From Pseudooceanicola marinus (GTDB lineage: Bacteria; Pseudomonadota; Alphaproteobacteria; Rhodobacterales; Rhodobacteraceae): a stretch of DNA of 64,000 nt. Both the position numbers and the translations under genes were made by a program. Below the pieces are notes generated by a model that did not search any database, was not told the DNA's origin, and saw nothing but the letters and a program-made list of their open reading frames with translations. Below, one piece after another: positions 7,620 to 15,379 of the stretch. The stretch lies in assembly GCF_020177265.1 (NCBI RefSeq), contig NZ_JAIVMC010000005.1:186001-250000 (forward strand), written 5' to 3'. The stretch's first letter is position 1; the number at the start of each line of letters is the position of its first letter.

Positions 7620-9875
7620 ATGTCCAAGAGCCGGATCAGCCGCGAAGACGCGCTGGCGTTTCACCTCGAACCCAGCCCTGGCAAGTTCGAGATCAAGGCC
7701 ACCGTGCCGATGACCACCCAGCGGGACCTGTCCCTGGCCTATTCCCCGGGCGTTGCCGTGCCCTGCGAGGAAATCGCCCAGACGCCGGAAACCGCCTATG
7801 ACTACACCAACAAGGGCAACCTGGTGGCGGTGGTCAGCAACGGTACCGCCGTGCTGGGCCTGGGCAACCTGGGCGCGCTGGCCTCGAAGCCGGTGATGGA
7901 GGGCAAGTCGGTCCTGTTCAAACGCTTTGCCGACGTGAACTCGATCGACATCGAGCTGGACACCGAGGACCCGGAGGAAATCATCAAGGCGGTGAAGCTG
8001 ATGGCACCGACCTTCGGGGGGATCAATCTCGAAGACATCAAGGCGCCCGAGTGTTTCATCATCGAACAGCGCCTGAAGGAAGACTGCGACATTCCCGTCT
8101 TCCACGACGACCAGCACGGCACCGCCGTGATCTGTGCCGCGGGCCTGATCAACGCGCTGCATATCTCGGGCAAGGCGATCGAGGACTGCAAGATCGTGCT
8201 GAACGGGGCAGGGGCCGCCGGTATCGCCTGCCTGGAACTGCTGAAGGCCATGGGCGCGCGCCATGACAACTGCATCATGTGCGACACCAAGGGCGTGATC
8301 TACCAGGGCCGCAAGGAAGGCATGAACCAGTGGAAGTCGGCCCATGCCGCGACCACCGATGCCCGCACCCTGGCCGAGGCGATGGATGGCGCCGATGTCT
8401 TCCTGGGCGTGTCGGTGAAGGGCGCCGTGACGCAGGACATGGTGAAGAGCATGGCGCCGAACGCCGTCATCTTCGCCATGGCCAACCCCGACCCGGAGGT
8501 GACGCCGGAAGAGGTGCACGAGGTCCGCGAGGACGTGATCGTCGCCACCGGCCGGTCGGACTACCCCAACCAGGTGAACAACGTCCTGGGCTTCCCCTAT
8601 CTGTTCCGCGGCGCGCTGGACATCCACGCCCGCGCGATCAACGACGAGATGAAGATCGCCTGCGCCGAGGCCCTGGCCAAGCTGGCGCGCGAGGACGTGC
8701 CGGACGAGGTCGCCATGGCCTATGGCCGGGCGCTGTCCTTCGGGCGCGACTACATCATCCCGACGCCCTTCGACCCGCGGCTGATCTACATGATCCCGCC
8801 CGCCGTGGCCCAGGCCGGCATGGAAACCGGCGCCGCGCGGCGGCCCATCGTCGACATGGATGGCTATGAACAGACGCTGAAGGCGCGTCTGGACCCGACC
8901 GCCTCGATCCTGCGGGCGCTGCATGCGCGGGCCAAGAACGCCCAGGCGCGGATGATCTTCGCCGAGGGTGACGACCCCCGCGTGCTGCGCGCCGCCGTGG
9001 CCTATCAACGCTCCTCGCTGGGTGAGGCCATCGTCGTGGGCCGCGAGGCCGACGTGAAGGCCAAGCTGGAGGCCGCGGGCCTGGGCGACGCGGTGGACGA
9101 GTTGAAGGTGGTGAACGCCGCCAACACCGAATACCTGGGGGAATACAAGGACTTCCTCTACAGCCGCCTGCAGCGCAAGGGGATGGACCAGCAGGACGTG
9201 CACCGCCTGGCGGCGCGCGATCGCCATGTTTTCGCGGCGCTGATGCTGGCACATGGCCATGGCGACGCGATGATCACCGGCGCGACGCGCAAGTCCGCCC
9301 ATGTGATGGAGCTGATCAACCACGTCTTCGACGCGGGCCCCAAGGACGGCGCCGTGGGCACCACCGCCGTGCTGATGAACGGGCGGATCGTGCTGATCGC
9401 CGATACGCTGGTGCAGGAATGGCCGGATGAGAACGACCTGGCCGACATCGCCGAGCGCAGCGCCGAGGTTGCGCGCGATCTGGGGCTGGAGCCGCGCGTG
9501 GCCTTCGTCAGCTTCTCCACCTTCGGCTACCCGGTGTCCGAACGCGCCGAGAAGATGCATCTGGCGCCCAAGGTGCTGGAAAAGCGCGGGGTCGATTTCG
9601 AGTTCGAGGGCGAGATGACCGTGGACGTGGCGCTGAACGCCCGCGCCCGCGCGCATTACCCCTTCGCCCGGCTGACCGACAATGCCAACATCCTGGTGGT
9701 GCCCGCGCGGCACTCGGCCTCGATCTCGGTCAAGCTGATGCAGGAAATGGCCGGCGCCACCGTCATCGGCCCGATCCTGTCCGGCGTCGACAAGCCGGTG
9801 CAGCTCTGCTCGACCGGGTCCACCGTGAACGACATCCTCAACATGGCCGTCATGGCCGCCTGCAAGGTGAAGTGA
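7620..9875 (+). CDS. maeB: NADP-dependent malic enzyme with C-terminal phosphotransacetylase-like domain
   Basis: This enzyme converts malate to pyruvate and CO2 with NADP, linking the TCA cycle to NADPH and acetyl-CoA. The protein is 751 residues. Residues about 15-430 are the malic enzyme part (LSLAYSPGVAVPCEEI, FHDDQHGTA, and the NAD(P)-fold GAGAAGIACLELL). Residues about 445-751 resemble phosphate acetyltransferase (MITGATRKS, then VVPARHSASIS and STVNDILNMA). In this MaeB class the C-terminal domain usually lacks transferase activity and is thought to bind acetyl-CoA as an allosteric signal. The ribokinase-like gene starts one base after the stop. Confidence 0.95.
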   Translation: MSKSRISREDALAFHLEPSPGKFEIKATVPMTTQRDLSLAYSPGVAVPCEEIAQTPETAYDYTNKGNLVAVVSNGTAVLGLGNLGALASKPVMEGKSVLFKRFADVNSIDIELDTEDPEEIIKAVKLMAPTFGGINLEDIKAPECFIIEQRLKEDCDIPVFHDDQHGTAVICAAGLINALHISGKAIEDCKIVLNGAGAAGIACLELLKAMGARHDNCIMCDTKGVIYQGRKEGMNQWKSAHAATTDARTLAEAMDGADVFLGVSVKGAVTQDMVKSMAPNAVIFAMANPDPEVTPEEVHEVREDVIVATGRSDYPNQVNNVLGFPYLFRGALDIHARAINDEMKIACAEALAKLAREDVPDEVAMAYGRALSFGRDYIIPTPFDPRLIYMIPPAVAQAGMETGAARRPIVDMDGYEQTLKARLDPTASILRALHARAKNAQARMIFAEGDDPRVLRAAVAYQRSSLGEAIVVGREADVKAKLEAAGLGDAVDELKVVNAANTEYLGEYKDFLYSRLQRKGMDQQDVHRLAARDRHVFAALMLAHGHGDAMITGATRKSAHVMELINHVFDAGPKDGAVGTTAVLMNGRIVLIADTLVQEWPDENDLADIAERSAEVARDLGLEPRVAFVSFSTFGYPVSERAEKMHLAPKVLEKRGVDFEFEGEMTVDVALNARARAHYPFARLTDNANILVVPARHSASISVKLMQEMAGATVIGPILSGVDKPVQLCSTGSTVNDILNMAVMAACKVK

Positions 9876-9876
9876 G

Positions 9877-10728
9877 ATGACCATCTGGACCCTCGGCTCG
9901 GTCAACGCGGACCTGGTGTTCCGGGTGCCGCATCTGCCGGCGCCGGGGGAAACCCTGGCGGCCACGGATTTTTCCCGCGGGCTGGGCGGCAAGGGAGCCA
10001 ACATGTCGGTGGCCGCCACGCGCGCCGGGTCCCACGTGGAACATATCGGCGCCGTGGGCGAGGATGGCGGCTGGATGAAGGACCGGCTGGCCGGCTACGG
10101 CGTGTCGGTCACCCACCTGGCCGAGATGCCGGGCCCCTCGGGCCAGGCGGTGATCGAGCTGGATGACGAGGGGGAGAACCGCATCATCATCCTGCCCGGC
10201 ACCAACCGGCGCATCGACATCATGGGCTTTGACGAGATCCTGTCCGAGGCGGAGGAGGGCGACTGGGCCCTGTTCCAGAACGAGACCAACGGCCTGCTTG
10301 ATTTCGCTCAGGCCGCCAAGGCGCGGGGCCTGCCGCTCGCCCATGCCGCCGCGCCCTTCGATGCCGAGGCCGTGGCACCCCTGCTGGAGCTCTTGGACCT
10401 GCTGGTAATGAACCAGGTGGAGGCGGAGCAGCTGCAGGCGGCCACCGGCCTGGCGCCCGAGGCGCTGCCCGTGCGCGACGTGGTGATCACCCTGGGGGCC
10501 AAGGGCGCGCGCTGGATCGGCGCCGACGGCGACCGCAGTTTCGAGGCGCCCAAGGTCCGGCCCGTGGATACCACCGGCGCCGGGGACACCTTCACCGGCT
10601 ACCTGGTGGCCGGGCTGGAACAGGGGCTGGCGATGGCCGAGGCGATCGAGCTGGCACAGCGCGCCGCCGCCGTGATGGTCACCCGGATGGGCACCGCCGA
10701 CGTGATCCCCAAACGCGACGACCTGTGA
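9877..10728 (+). CDS. Ribokinase-like PfkB-family sugar kinase
   Basis: The 283-residue protein belongs to the PfkB family. The first family signature is GGKGANMSVAATRAG (residues about 36-50), and the C-terminal DTTGAGDTFTGY motif carries the catalytic aspartate D237. The overall pattern (N-x-D-x-x-x-x-v at the start, NQVEAE in the middle) is closest to ribokinase, so the substrate is probably ribose or a related sugar, but the sequence does not fix it. Only one base separates it from maeB, so it is probably translated from the maeB transcript. No ribose transporter or rbsD is next to it, which weakens a dedicated ribose role. Confidence 0.85.
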   Translation: MTIWTLGSVNADLVFRVPHLPAPGETLAATDFSRGLGGKGANMSVAATRAGSHVEHIGAVGEDGGWMKDRLAGYGVSVTHLAEMPGPSGQAVIELDDEGENRIIILPGTNRRIDIMGFDEILSEAEEGDWALFQNETNGLLDFAQAAKARGLPLAHAAAPFDAEAVAPLLELLDLLVMNQVEAEQLQAATGLAPEALPVRDVVITLGAKGARWIGADGDRSFEAPKVRPVDTTGAGDTFTGYLVAGLEQGLAMAEAIELAQRAAAVMVTRMGTADVIPKRDDL

Positions 10729-10861
10729 TCCGATCACGGTCCTGTCATGTCTCGTGATGCGCTTCGGCGTCCTTTTCTGAAACTCCCCCCGGTTTCTCCC
10801 GTGATTCAAGGCAACCGACCCCAAACGGGGACGGTCCTGACATCACAATGGGAGATATGAC
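10729..10861 (+). promoter_or_regulatory. Upstream region of the DUF7282-like gene with repeated GTGAT/ATCAC sites
   Basis: The gap holds ATCACG (10733-10738), CGTGAT (10753-10758), CGTGAT (10800-10805) and ATCAC (10842-10846), plus two copies of ACGGTCCTG (near 10737 and 10830). A CCCC-AAAC-GGGG hairpin lies just before the start. No clear -35/-10 pair was picked out. The repeated half-sites may be an operator, but they may be chance in short DNA. Confidence 0.25.
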
Positions 10862-11272
10862 ATGAAGACCCTTATCGCAGCCGCCGGCCTCAGCCTCGTT
10901 GCCTCCGCCGCCCTCGCCGACGATCACATGGCCCCCATGGTCGAAGCCATGGACCAGGACGTGTCCAACGGCGTGGTCAGCGCCACCAAGGTCGTGGCCC
11001 CGGAAAACGGCTGGATGGTCGTGCACCGTACCGATGCCGAAATGGCCCCCGGCCCGGTCGTCGGCTATGCGCCCCTGCGCGCCGGCGAAACCATGGATGT
11101 GGCCGCCATCCTGCAGGAAGACGTGATGCCCGGCGACATGCTGATGCTGATGGTCCACTCCGAAGAGGGTGGCATGACCACCGGCATGTTCGAATACACC
11201 CTGGGCGCGACCGAGGACGGCCCGATCAAGCCCGGTGGTGACCTGGTGATGTCGGTGATCACCGCAGAGTGA
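10862..11272 (+). CDS. Secreted DUF7282-like small protein
   Basis: The 136-residue protein starts with a Sec signal peptide (MKTLIAAAGLSLVASAALA, cleavage after ALA) and is then acidic and Met-rich. The mature part has the pattern NGVVSATKVVAPENGWMVVH, then a GPVVGYAPLRAGE turn and a closing beta stretch, which resembles the DUF7282 domain known mainly from secreted proteins of haloarchaea and some bacteria; its function is unknown. A GGGAG Shine-Dalgarno precedes the ATG. It appears to be a single-gene unit closed by the terminator at 11286. The family call is from pattern memory, so the function stays open. Confidence 0.7.
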   Translation: MKTLIAAAGLSLVASAALADDHMAPMVEAMDQDVSNGVVSATKVVAPENGWMVVHRTDAEMAPGPVVGYAPLRAGETMDVAAILQEDVMPGDMLMLMVHSEEGGMTTGMFEYTLGATEDGPIKPGGDLVMSVITAE

Positions 11273-11285
11273 TCGGATGCCGGCG

Positions 11286-11309
11286 GAGGGGAGCCTTTGC
11301 TCCCCTCTT
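11286..11309 (+). terminator. Rho-independent terminator after the DUF7282-like gene
   Basis: Perfect 9-bp stem GAGGGGAGC (11286-11294) / GCTCCCCTC (11299-11307) with a CTTT loop and a short TT tail, 13 bases after the stop. Confidence 0.65.
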
Positions 11310-11422
11310 GCCATCGGGGCCGCGAAATTCGGCCAGTTTGATCGGCGGATCCGGATTTTCCGGGTCCGCCGATTGGCTTTCCGGCGCCAGCCTCCTAGCG
11401 TCGCCCAAAGACGGAGGTGACG

Positions 11423-12340
11423 ATGAGCGATACCCGGGAACAGACCGCCCATGACGCGGAACATGACGCCCGCAACGACGACCTGAAGTTCTGGCTGAAC
11501 GGCAAGATCGTCGGCAAGGCCGAGGCCGTCGTGTCGATCTACGACAGCGGCTTCATGCTGGGAGATGGCATCTGGGAGGGGCTGCGCCTCTACGATGGCC
11601 GCTGGGCCTTCCTGGACGAACACCTGGACCGTCTGTTCGAGGCGGCCCTGGCCATCGACCTGGATATCGGCCTGTCCAAGGGAGAGATCGAGGTGGCGCT
11701 GGAAGAGCTGCGCGCCGCCAACGGCATGGAGACCGACGCCCATGCCCGGCTGATGGTCACCCGCGGCGTGAAGGACCGCCCCTTCCAGCACCCCTCGCTG
11801 TCGCGGTCGGGGCCGACGGTCGCGATCATCATGGAACATTCCAAGCCGGTCCTCGGCCGCCCGATCCGCCTGGCCACCGTGCCGCATCTGCGCGGTCTGC
11901 CGATGACCCAGGATCCCAAGCTGAATTCCCATTCCAAGCTGAACTGCATCCTGGCCTGCATCGCCGCCGAGAAGGCCGGTGCCGACGAGGGGCTGATGCT
12001 GGACGTGCATGGCTTCGTGAACACCACCAATTCCTGCAATTTCTTCATCGTCCGCAAGGGCGAGGTTTGGACCTCCACGGGGGACTACTGCATGAACGGG
12101 ATCACCCGGCAGAAGGTGATCGACGTCTGCCGCGCCGAGGGCATCCCGGTGTTCGAGCGCAACTTCTCCCTGGTTGATACCTATGGCGCCGACGAGGCCT
12201 TCCTGACCGGCACCTTCGGCGCCCAGACGCCCGTCGGGGACATCGACGGGCGGCAGATCGGCACCGGAGAGCTGGGGCCGGTCACCGAACGCATCCGCGC
12301 GCTTTACAAGGATCTGGTGGCGCGGGAGGCATCGCGATGA
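11423..12340 (+). CDS. Class IV PLP aminotransferase (branched-chain/D-amino-acid type)
   Basis: The protein is 305 residues from the ATG at 11423, which has a GGAGG Shine-Dalgarno five bases upstream; a GTG at 11417 is possible but overlaps that site. Family marks are the N-terminal FWLNGKIV and YDSGFMLGDGIWEGLRLYDG, the conserved HLDRLFEAA, the PLP-lysine region HSKLNCILA and the closing TGTFGAQTPV. Class IV enzymes include branched-chain, D-alanine and aminodeoxychorismate types; the sequence alone does not give the substrate. The sulfotransferase-like gene overlaps its last four bases, so the two are almost certainly translated together and may act in one pathway. Confidence 0.85.
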   Translation: MSDTREQTAHDAEHDARNDDLKFWLNGKIVGKAEAVVSIYDSGFMLGDGIWEGLRLYDGRWAFLDEHLDRLFEAALAIDLDIGLSKGEIEVALEELRAANGMETDAHARLMVTRGVKDRPFQHPSLSRSGPTVAIIMEHSKPVLGRPIRLATVPHLRGLPMTQDPKLNSHSKLNCILACIAAEKAGADEGLMLDVHGFVNTTNSCNFFIVRKGEVWTSTGDYCMNGITRQKVIDVCRAEGIPVFERNFSLVDTYGADEAFLTGTFGAQTPVGDIDGRQIGTGELGPVTERIRALYKDLVAREASR

Positions 12341-13050
12341 AGGTCGCCTGCTGGTCCGGCCCCCGCAACATCTCCACCGCGATGATGTATGCCTTTGGAA
12401 ACCGGGAAGATTTCTCCGCCGTGGATGAACCCTTCTACGCCGCCTACCTGGCGCTGACAGGCCGCGTGCACCCGATGCAGGCGGAGATCCTGGCGGCGCA
12501 ACCGCAGGACCCGGCGGAGGTCATCGCCACGCTGACCGCCCCCGATGCCACGCCGCACGCCTATCACAAGCATATGGCCCAACACATGATCCCGCAGATC
12601 CCGCGCGACTGGTTCGGGGACATGCGGCATGTCTTCCTGATCCGCCATCCGGCCCGTGTCGTGGCCAGTTTCTCGGTCAAGTACGACAACCCGGAGCTGT
12701 CGGAGATCGGCTTCGTCCAGCAGGCGGAGCTGTTCGAGCAGGTGCTGATGGAGGGCCACGATCCGGTGGTCATCGACAGCCACGACATCCGCGCCGACCC
12801 CGAGGGGATGCTGCGCGCGCTCTGCGACCGGCTGGGGCTGGACTGGGATCCGGCGATGCTGTCCTGGGAGGCGGGCCCGAAACCCCATGACGGGGTCTGG
12901 GCCGCGCATTGGTACAATGCCGTTCACGGCTCCACCGGGTTTGCGGGGGCCGAGGGGGAAATGCCGGCGCTGACGGGGGAGATGGCCGCACTGGCCGAGG
13001 CCGCGCTGCCCGCCTATCAGGCGCTGGCGGCCTGCCGGTTGCGCCCCTGA
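12337..13050 (+). CDS. Sulfotransferase-like P-loop protein
   Basis: The 237-residue protein opens with MKVACWSGPRNISTAMMYAF, a sulfotransferase-type phosphate-binding loop (WSGPRNxST in place of the usual Walker A). A later segment, VFLIRHPARVVASF, matches the PAPS 3'-phosphate motif of sulfotransferases (RxPxxxxxS). The acceptor is unknown. The start overlaps the aminotransferase stop as ATGA. Plant proteins that fuse a P-loop sulfotransferase-like domain to a class IV aminotransferase are known to me from annotation, which makes this bacterial gene pair a likely functional unit; that link is inference. Confidence 0.75.
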   Translation: MKVACWSGPRNISTAMMYAFGNREDFSAVDEPFYAAYLALTGRVHPMQAEILAAQPQDPAEVIATLTAPDATPHAYHKHMAQHMIPQIPRDWFGDMRHVFLIRHPARVVASFSVKYDNPELSEIGFVQQAELFEQVLMEGHDPVVIDSHDIRADPEGMLRALCDRLGLDWDPAMLSWEAGPKPHDGVWAAHWYNAVHGSTGFAGAEGEMPALTGEMAALAEAALPAYQALAACRLRP

Positions 13051-13078
13051 TCTCGGCCTGATCCCAAGGCGCGGGGCC

Positions 13079-13675
13079 TCAGTGCCGCCGCGCCACCATG
13101 TCCACCAGGGCGGAGGGGCCGGAATGGCCCGCGCCCTCTTCCAGCACCTTCTCGTAGCTGGTCAGCTCGACGATCTCGCAGCCCGAGAAGGCCTCGCGCA
13201 GCATGGCCTCGGTATAAAGTTGCTCGGCGACGCGGGGGCCGCCGGTGCCATGCTCCAGCTGGTCCACCGTGTAGCCATGCACCAGGATCGTGCCGCCGTG
13301 CTTGGTGGCGCGGATCATCCCGTCGAAGACCTGCGCCCGGTCGTCGGGGGTGAGGAACTGGAAGAAGATCCCGACGACCAGATCGTATTGCTGCGCGTCC
13401 CAGTCGTAGTCGAGGATGTCGGCGACGGAGGTCTCGACCTCCACGTGCCAGTCCTCGGCCAGCTTGCGCGCCTTTTCCACCGCCTTGGGGGCGCCGTCGA
13501 AGGCGGTCACCTTCATGCCACGCTCGGCCATGAAGACGGAATTGCGCCCCTCGCCATCTGCAATGGACAGGGCCGTCTGCCCGGGCACCAGCAGGCCGGT
13601 GTGGGTGCGCAGCACCTGGGAGGGCGAGGTGCCGTAGACGTAATCGGGGGTGTCGAAACGATCGTTCCAGTTCAT
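13079..13675 (-). CDS. Class I SAM-dependent methyltransferase
   Basis: The 198-residue protein has a shortened motif I (ALSIADGEGRNSVFMAERG), an acidic ribose-binding position (VTAFDGAP), and motif post-I/II in VVGIFFQFLTPDDRAQVF. This arrangement, DGEGRNS in place of the usual GxGxG, is seen in TehB-like and thiopurine/halide methyltransferase-like small enzymes. The substrate cannot be read from sequence. It converges on the sulfotransferase-like gene with 28 bases between the stops. A separate single-gene transcription unit is likely. Confidence 0.8.
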   Translation of the reverse strand: MNWNDRFDTPDYVYGTSPSQVLRTHTGLLVPGQTALSIADGEGRNSVFMAERGMKVTAFDGAPKAVEKARKLAEDWHVEVETSVADILDYDWDAQQYDLVVGIFFQFLTPDDRAQVFDGMIRATKHGGTILVHGYTVDQLEHGTGGPRVAEQLYTEAMLREAFSGCEIVELTSYEKVLEEGAGHSGPSALVDMVARRH

Positions 13676-13776
13676 CGGGGGGATCTCCTGTCGCTTGCCG
13701 TGAATGTGTCACGTGAAACGCGGGCGGCAAGAGGGACGCGGTGTCGCGGAGCCGCATGCGCGGACCCCTGGAACGC

Positions 13777-13806
13777 AAAACGCGGCGCCCGGAGGCACCG
13801 CGTTTC
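13777..13806 (-). terminator. Rho-independent terminator of the cold-shock gene
   Basis: Read leftward, AAACGCGG (rc of 13798-13805) pairs with CCGCGTTT (rc of 13778-13785), with an inner GCC/GGC extension, followed by TTTTGCG. It sits 22 bases after the csp stop. Confidence 0.7.
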
Positions 13807-13828
13807 GGATCGTGAAGATCGCTGTGGC

Positions 13829-14035
13829 TCAGGCCAGGGCGATGTTCGATGCGGATTCGCGGCCGTCACGGCCGGCTTCCACGTCGAAGGTCACTTGCTG
13901 GTTGTCGGCCAGGCCGGTCAGACCGGCGCGTTCGACGGCGGAGATGTGGACAAAGATGTCCTTGCCGCCGGATTCCGGTGCGATGAAGCCGAAGCCTTTA
14001 GTGGTGTTGAACCATTTCACGACGCCATTGGCCAT
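13829..14035 (-). CDS. CspA-family cold-shock protein
   Basis: This 68-residue single-domain protein carries both RNA-binding motifs, KGFGFI (RNP1) and DIFVHIS (RNP2), in the normal OB-fold spacing. Such proteins melt RNA secondary structure and act as RNA chaperones; some paralogues are cold induced, others constitutive. A strong GAAGGAGACC Shine-Dalgarno precedes the ATG. The upstream gap to the next gene is long (about 370 bases), which leaves room for the long 5' leader typical of cold-inducible members, but no leader was demonstrated. A terminator follows directly. Confidence 0.92.
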   Translation of the reverse strand: MANGVVKWFNTTKGFGFIAPESGGKDIFVHISAVERAGLTGLADNQQVTFDVEAGRDGRESASNIALA

Positions 14036-14304
14036 ATCGTGGTCTCCTTCAATAAACCTGCCCGCAGGATGCGGCAGCGTGGCGTGGTCGGTCTGGATCG
14101 AGAAAGACTGAGCGCCGGTTTAGAGGAGACAGCTGTCGAAAAAGAAAAACGTAAGCTCCCAACCCCTACGCCGCTTGGGTGAGTCGTACAAGGGATAGTT
14201 GAGACGGCGTGCGGGCACTTCGAGTTTATCGTGAACGGGGTGGGATGTGTCGGAGTGCCCGAAGCGTTGTGTGCCTTCAGTGCCCACGCCGGGCTTGGAG
14301 TCCC

Positions 14305-14380
14305 GCCCGGCGGCACCGCCGGGCAGCGCCGACCCGCCCCATGGGCGGCGCTGCAGCGCCACCCCGGGTCGGCGCTGCCC
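14305..14380. repeat. Nested palindromic element with two mutually exclusive stems
   Basis: A 15-bp perfect inverted repeat pairs GGGCAGCGCCGACCC (14321-14335) with GGGTCGGCGCTGCCC (14366-14380). Its 30-base loop contains GCCC-CAT-GGGC (14336-14346) and the palindrome GGCGCTGCAGCGCC (14347-14360). Upstream, GCCCGGCGG (14305-14313) pairs perfectly with CCGCCGGGC (14316-14324), sharing four bases with the larger stem so both cannot form at once. No T-run follows on either strand, so it is not a standard terminator. It may be a REP/MITE-like element. The rest of the 14036-14403 gap shows no gene. Confidence 0.7.
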
Positions 14381-14403
14381 TCGGCGAGTAACCAGCTCTA
14401 GGG

Positions 14404-14619
14404 CTACTTGCGGTGACAGGCAGGACAACAATATGCGCATCCATCAGAGTTCCAATAGTGAGCGCGTTTGGCCTCCGACACAGCATCTTGGCAATTGTCG
14501 TAGAAACCGACGTAGGATTTCGACTTTGCCAGCGCGAGCCATTGGCACCCTTCTCTGTGTACCTCGTGCTCGCCAGTCGGTTGCTGATGATCGTTAACAT
14601 AGTAGTTCGAATAGGGCAT
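14404..14619 (-). CDS. Small Cys/His-rich protein of unknown function
   Basis: The 71-residue protein starts at the ATG at 14619, which has a GGAGG Shine-Dalgarno seven bases upstream; the longer open frame (to 14676) is not needed. The pattern is YYVNDHQQPTGEHEVHREGC, later YDNCQDAVSEAKR, and a C-terminal CAYCCPACH cluster. I recognise this as a widespread family of about 65-75 residues (YVNxNxQxxGDHEVHxxGC...CxxAVxEAKK...GCxxCCxxCH) with no assigned function. The Cys/His arrangement suggests metal binding or a disulphide fold. Codon third positions and local GC are clearly lower than in the neighbours, suggesting recent acquisition. Confidence 0.75.
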   Translation of the reverse strand: MPYSNYYVNDHQQPTGEHEVHREGCQWLALAKSKSYVGFYDNCQDAVSEAKRAHYWNSDGCAYCCPACHRK

Positions 14620-14909
14620 TTGAGCCTCCATCAAGAACGATGGACTGCTTGACACATAGCCCTGAACGGGATTCACTCAGGGTACTCTCTACGCCCGCCG
14701 CAGCCCATCTAGATCGGTTGGCGGCGATGGAGGACCGCGCCGTCTCGGGTACCAGCCGAGACGGCGCAATCGATTCCATCCGTCAGAGTATAGGATTCCC
14801 TGTGACCGCTAACGAGTCAAGCTCAAGGCATGGTGTGCCACCACTAGATGGAGCGCAAATCTCTTTCTTACCAGCTATATGTGGTGAATTCTGGCGCTAG
14901 ATCAGAGCT
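14620..14909. other. AT-richer gap with one perfect hairpin and no supported gene
   Basis: This 290-base stretch is less GC-rich than the surrounding genes. It holds the 12-bp inverted repeat at 14737-14767. An 86-residue open frame (14640-14900, rightward) covers it, but the frame has no Shine-Dalgarno, no recognisable motif and mixed codon use, so I do not call it a gene. A palindromic TGGTG-TGC-CACCA lies near 14831-14843. Confidence 0.4.
14737..14767. repeat. 12-bp perfect inverted repeat
   Basis: GCGCCGTCTCGG (14737-14748) pairs with CCGAGACGGCGC (14756-14767) around a 7-base loop. No T-run on either side. It lies 118 bases upstream of the small Cys-rich gene start and could be a structured element, an operator or a mobile-element relic. 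Confidence 0.55.
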
Positions 14910-15194
14910 TTAGCCAAGCACCTTCCCCAGCTTCATCGCCAGGCCCATGTCGCCCGAGACCTTGATCTTGCCGAAGGCGAAGGCGGTCATCGGGTTCAGG
15001 TCGCCCGCCATCAGCTTCACCAGGTTCTCGCGGCTGATGTGAATGGTGCAATCGGCGGGCTCATCGGCCAGCACCACGCCGCCGTCGCGAATGGTGATCG
15101 CGCCGTCCGCGCCGCAGTCGAACTTGAAGCTGTCCTCGACGGGCCGTTTCTCCAGCCCGCGGGCGATCTTCGCGGCAATCTCTTCCATGGTCAT
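14910..15194 (-). CDS. SCP2 sterol-carrier-domain protein
   Basis: The 94-residue protein is a single SCP2 domain: a helical start (MEEIAAKIARGLEKRP), a beta core (FKFDCGADGAITIRDGGVVL and DCTIHISRENLVKLMAGDL) and the closing FGKIKVSGDMGLAMKLGKVL, the typical KxKISGDxxLAMKL lipid-cleft ending. These domains bind lipids or fatty acyl-CoA; the bacterial role is not settled. A GGGAGGG Shine-Dalgarno precedes the ATG by seven bases. It is leftward, with argG upstream in the same direction but separated by that gene's terminator. Confidence 0.92.
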   Translation of the reverse strand: MTMEEIAAKIARGLEKRPVEDSFKFDCGADGAITIRDGGVVLADEPADCTIHISRENLVKLMAGDLNPMTAFAFGKIKVSGDMGLAMKLGKVLG

Positions 15195-15313
15195 GACTTT
15201 CCCTCCCTCTGGTCGCCGGCAGTTGAGGGCGGGGGCAGGGCGCTGCCAAGGGTGACGTGGCGCGTCTTGACGTGAACGTCACGTCAGCGCGGGGCGCCCG
15301 CACACACAAACGC

Positions 15314-15337
15314 AAAACGGCGCCCGAAGGCGCCGTT
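15314..15337 (-). terminator. Rho-independent terminator of argG
   Basis: Read leftward, AACGGCGCC-TTCG-GGCGCCGTT is a perfect 9-bp stem with a stable UUCG-type tetraloop, then TTGCG. It lies 43 bases after the argG stop. Confidence 0.8.
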
Positions 15338-15379
15338 CCGACGAGGTATCCGACGGGCGCCAGGACCCGGCGGACGAGG

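Noticed and set aside
4839-10019. A 1726-residue leftward open frame spanning mutS and the antisense of maeB
   Set aside because: Only the part up to 7496 is MutS. The rest is antisense to a clear gene and looks like a high-GC artefact, rich in His/Gly/Arg.
14640-14900. 86-residue rightward frame in the atypical patch
   Set aside because: No Shine-Dalgarno, no recognisable motif and mixed codon use.
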